A stretch of DNA of 5,631 nt from Candidatus Rifleibacteriota bacterium (GTDB taxonomy: Bacteria; Muiribacteriota; Ozemobacteria; Ozemobacterales; Ozemobacteraceae): positions 1 through 5,631 of the forward strand of contig JAQUZA010000233.1 in the NCBI GenBank assembly GCA_028691595.1. Direction: 5' to 3'. The position numbers and the translations under genes are program-made. The notes under the pieces were generated by a model. The model had not been told where the DNA came from and did not search any database. It was given only the letters and a program-made list of their open reading frames with translations. Within the stretch, counting starts at the first letter, position 1, and every line of letters begins with the position of its first letter. Shown one piece after another: positions 5,548 through 5,631 of this stretch.

Positions 5548-5631
5548 ACTCCATCAGCCAACTCAAACTGGCGTTGGTTTTAAAAGCTTCCTGCTCACCC
5601 CAACCTTCATTATAAGGTACCCATACCACAA
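5531..5631 (-). pseudogene. Glycoside hydrolase family 2-like fragment, cut by the window edge
   Basis: From the right edge, the minus-strand frame starting at 5629 reads VVWVPYNEGWGEQEAF, then a helix ending SWLMEYDKTRQ. This matches the strand carrying the catalytic acid/base of GH2 beta-galactosidase-like enzymes (typically VxWxPFNEGWGQ), with Glu in NEG as the acid/base, followed by the helix ending in a D-P-T-R-like motif. After about 5531 the frame stays open to a stop at 5351-5353 but no longer looks like a GH2 barrel, and the propeller reading starts in another frame. The rest of the TIM barrel is therefore missing. The match covers only about 33 residues, so the family call is moderately sure. 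Confidence 0.45.

Overview
The window looks like bacterial chromosomal DNA of moderate GC content with intact genes, Shine-Dalgarno sites and one strong intrinsic terminator. The lineage cannot be fixed from it. The secreted protein at the left edge has a layout I associate with secreted hypothetical proteins of Planctomycetes, Lentisphaerae and Verrucomicrobia, and an exported aldo/keto reductase and a GH2 fragment would fit such a genome, but this is a weak inference.

Layout, left to right. (1) A secreted protein of unknown function (1-663, minus) runs off the left edge. (2) Just upstream of it, 52 bp away on the same strand, is a complete BLUF-adenylate cyclase (716-1726, minus). This is a predicted blue-light-activated adenylate cyclase of the OaPAC/bPAC type, with all flavin-site, metal-site and adenine-recognition residues in place. 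(3) A 381 bp divergent intergenic region carries a good minus-strand promoter for the cyclase, with an inverted repeat across it, and weaker plus-strand signals. (4) A plus-strand P-loop kinase-like protein (2108-3274) resembles polynucleotide kinases/AAA_33 but has an unrecognised N-terminal domain of about 160 residues. (5) A bidirectional terminator (3362-3388) separates it from (6) a convergent aldo/keto reductase (3421-4743, minus) that carries a Sec-type signal peptide. (7) The right end holds two abutting gene remnants on the minus strand in different frames. One is a stretch with the catalytic NEGWG motif of glycoside hydrolase family 2, cut at the window edge. The other is a beta-propeller ORF (4978-5547) without a proper start.

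How the parts may work together: the best-supported functional unit is the cyclase plus the secreted protein, which probably share a transcript; blue light would raise cAMP. No CRP-type site was found, so the cAMP target is unknown. The kinase, the reductase and the remnants show no functional link to the cyclase. I found no tRNA, rRNA, CRISPR array or insertion sequence. The main finds are the photoactivated cyclase, the kinase's unexplained N-terminal domain, the exported reductase and the GH2/propeller junction.
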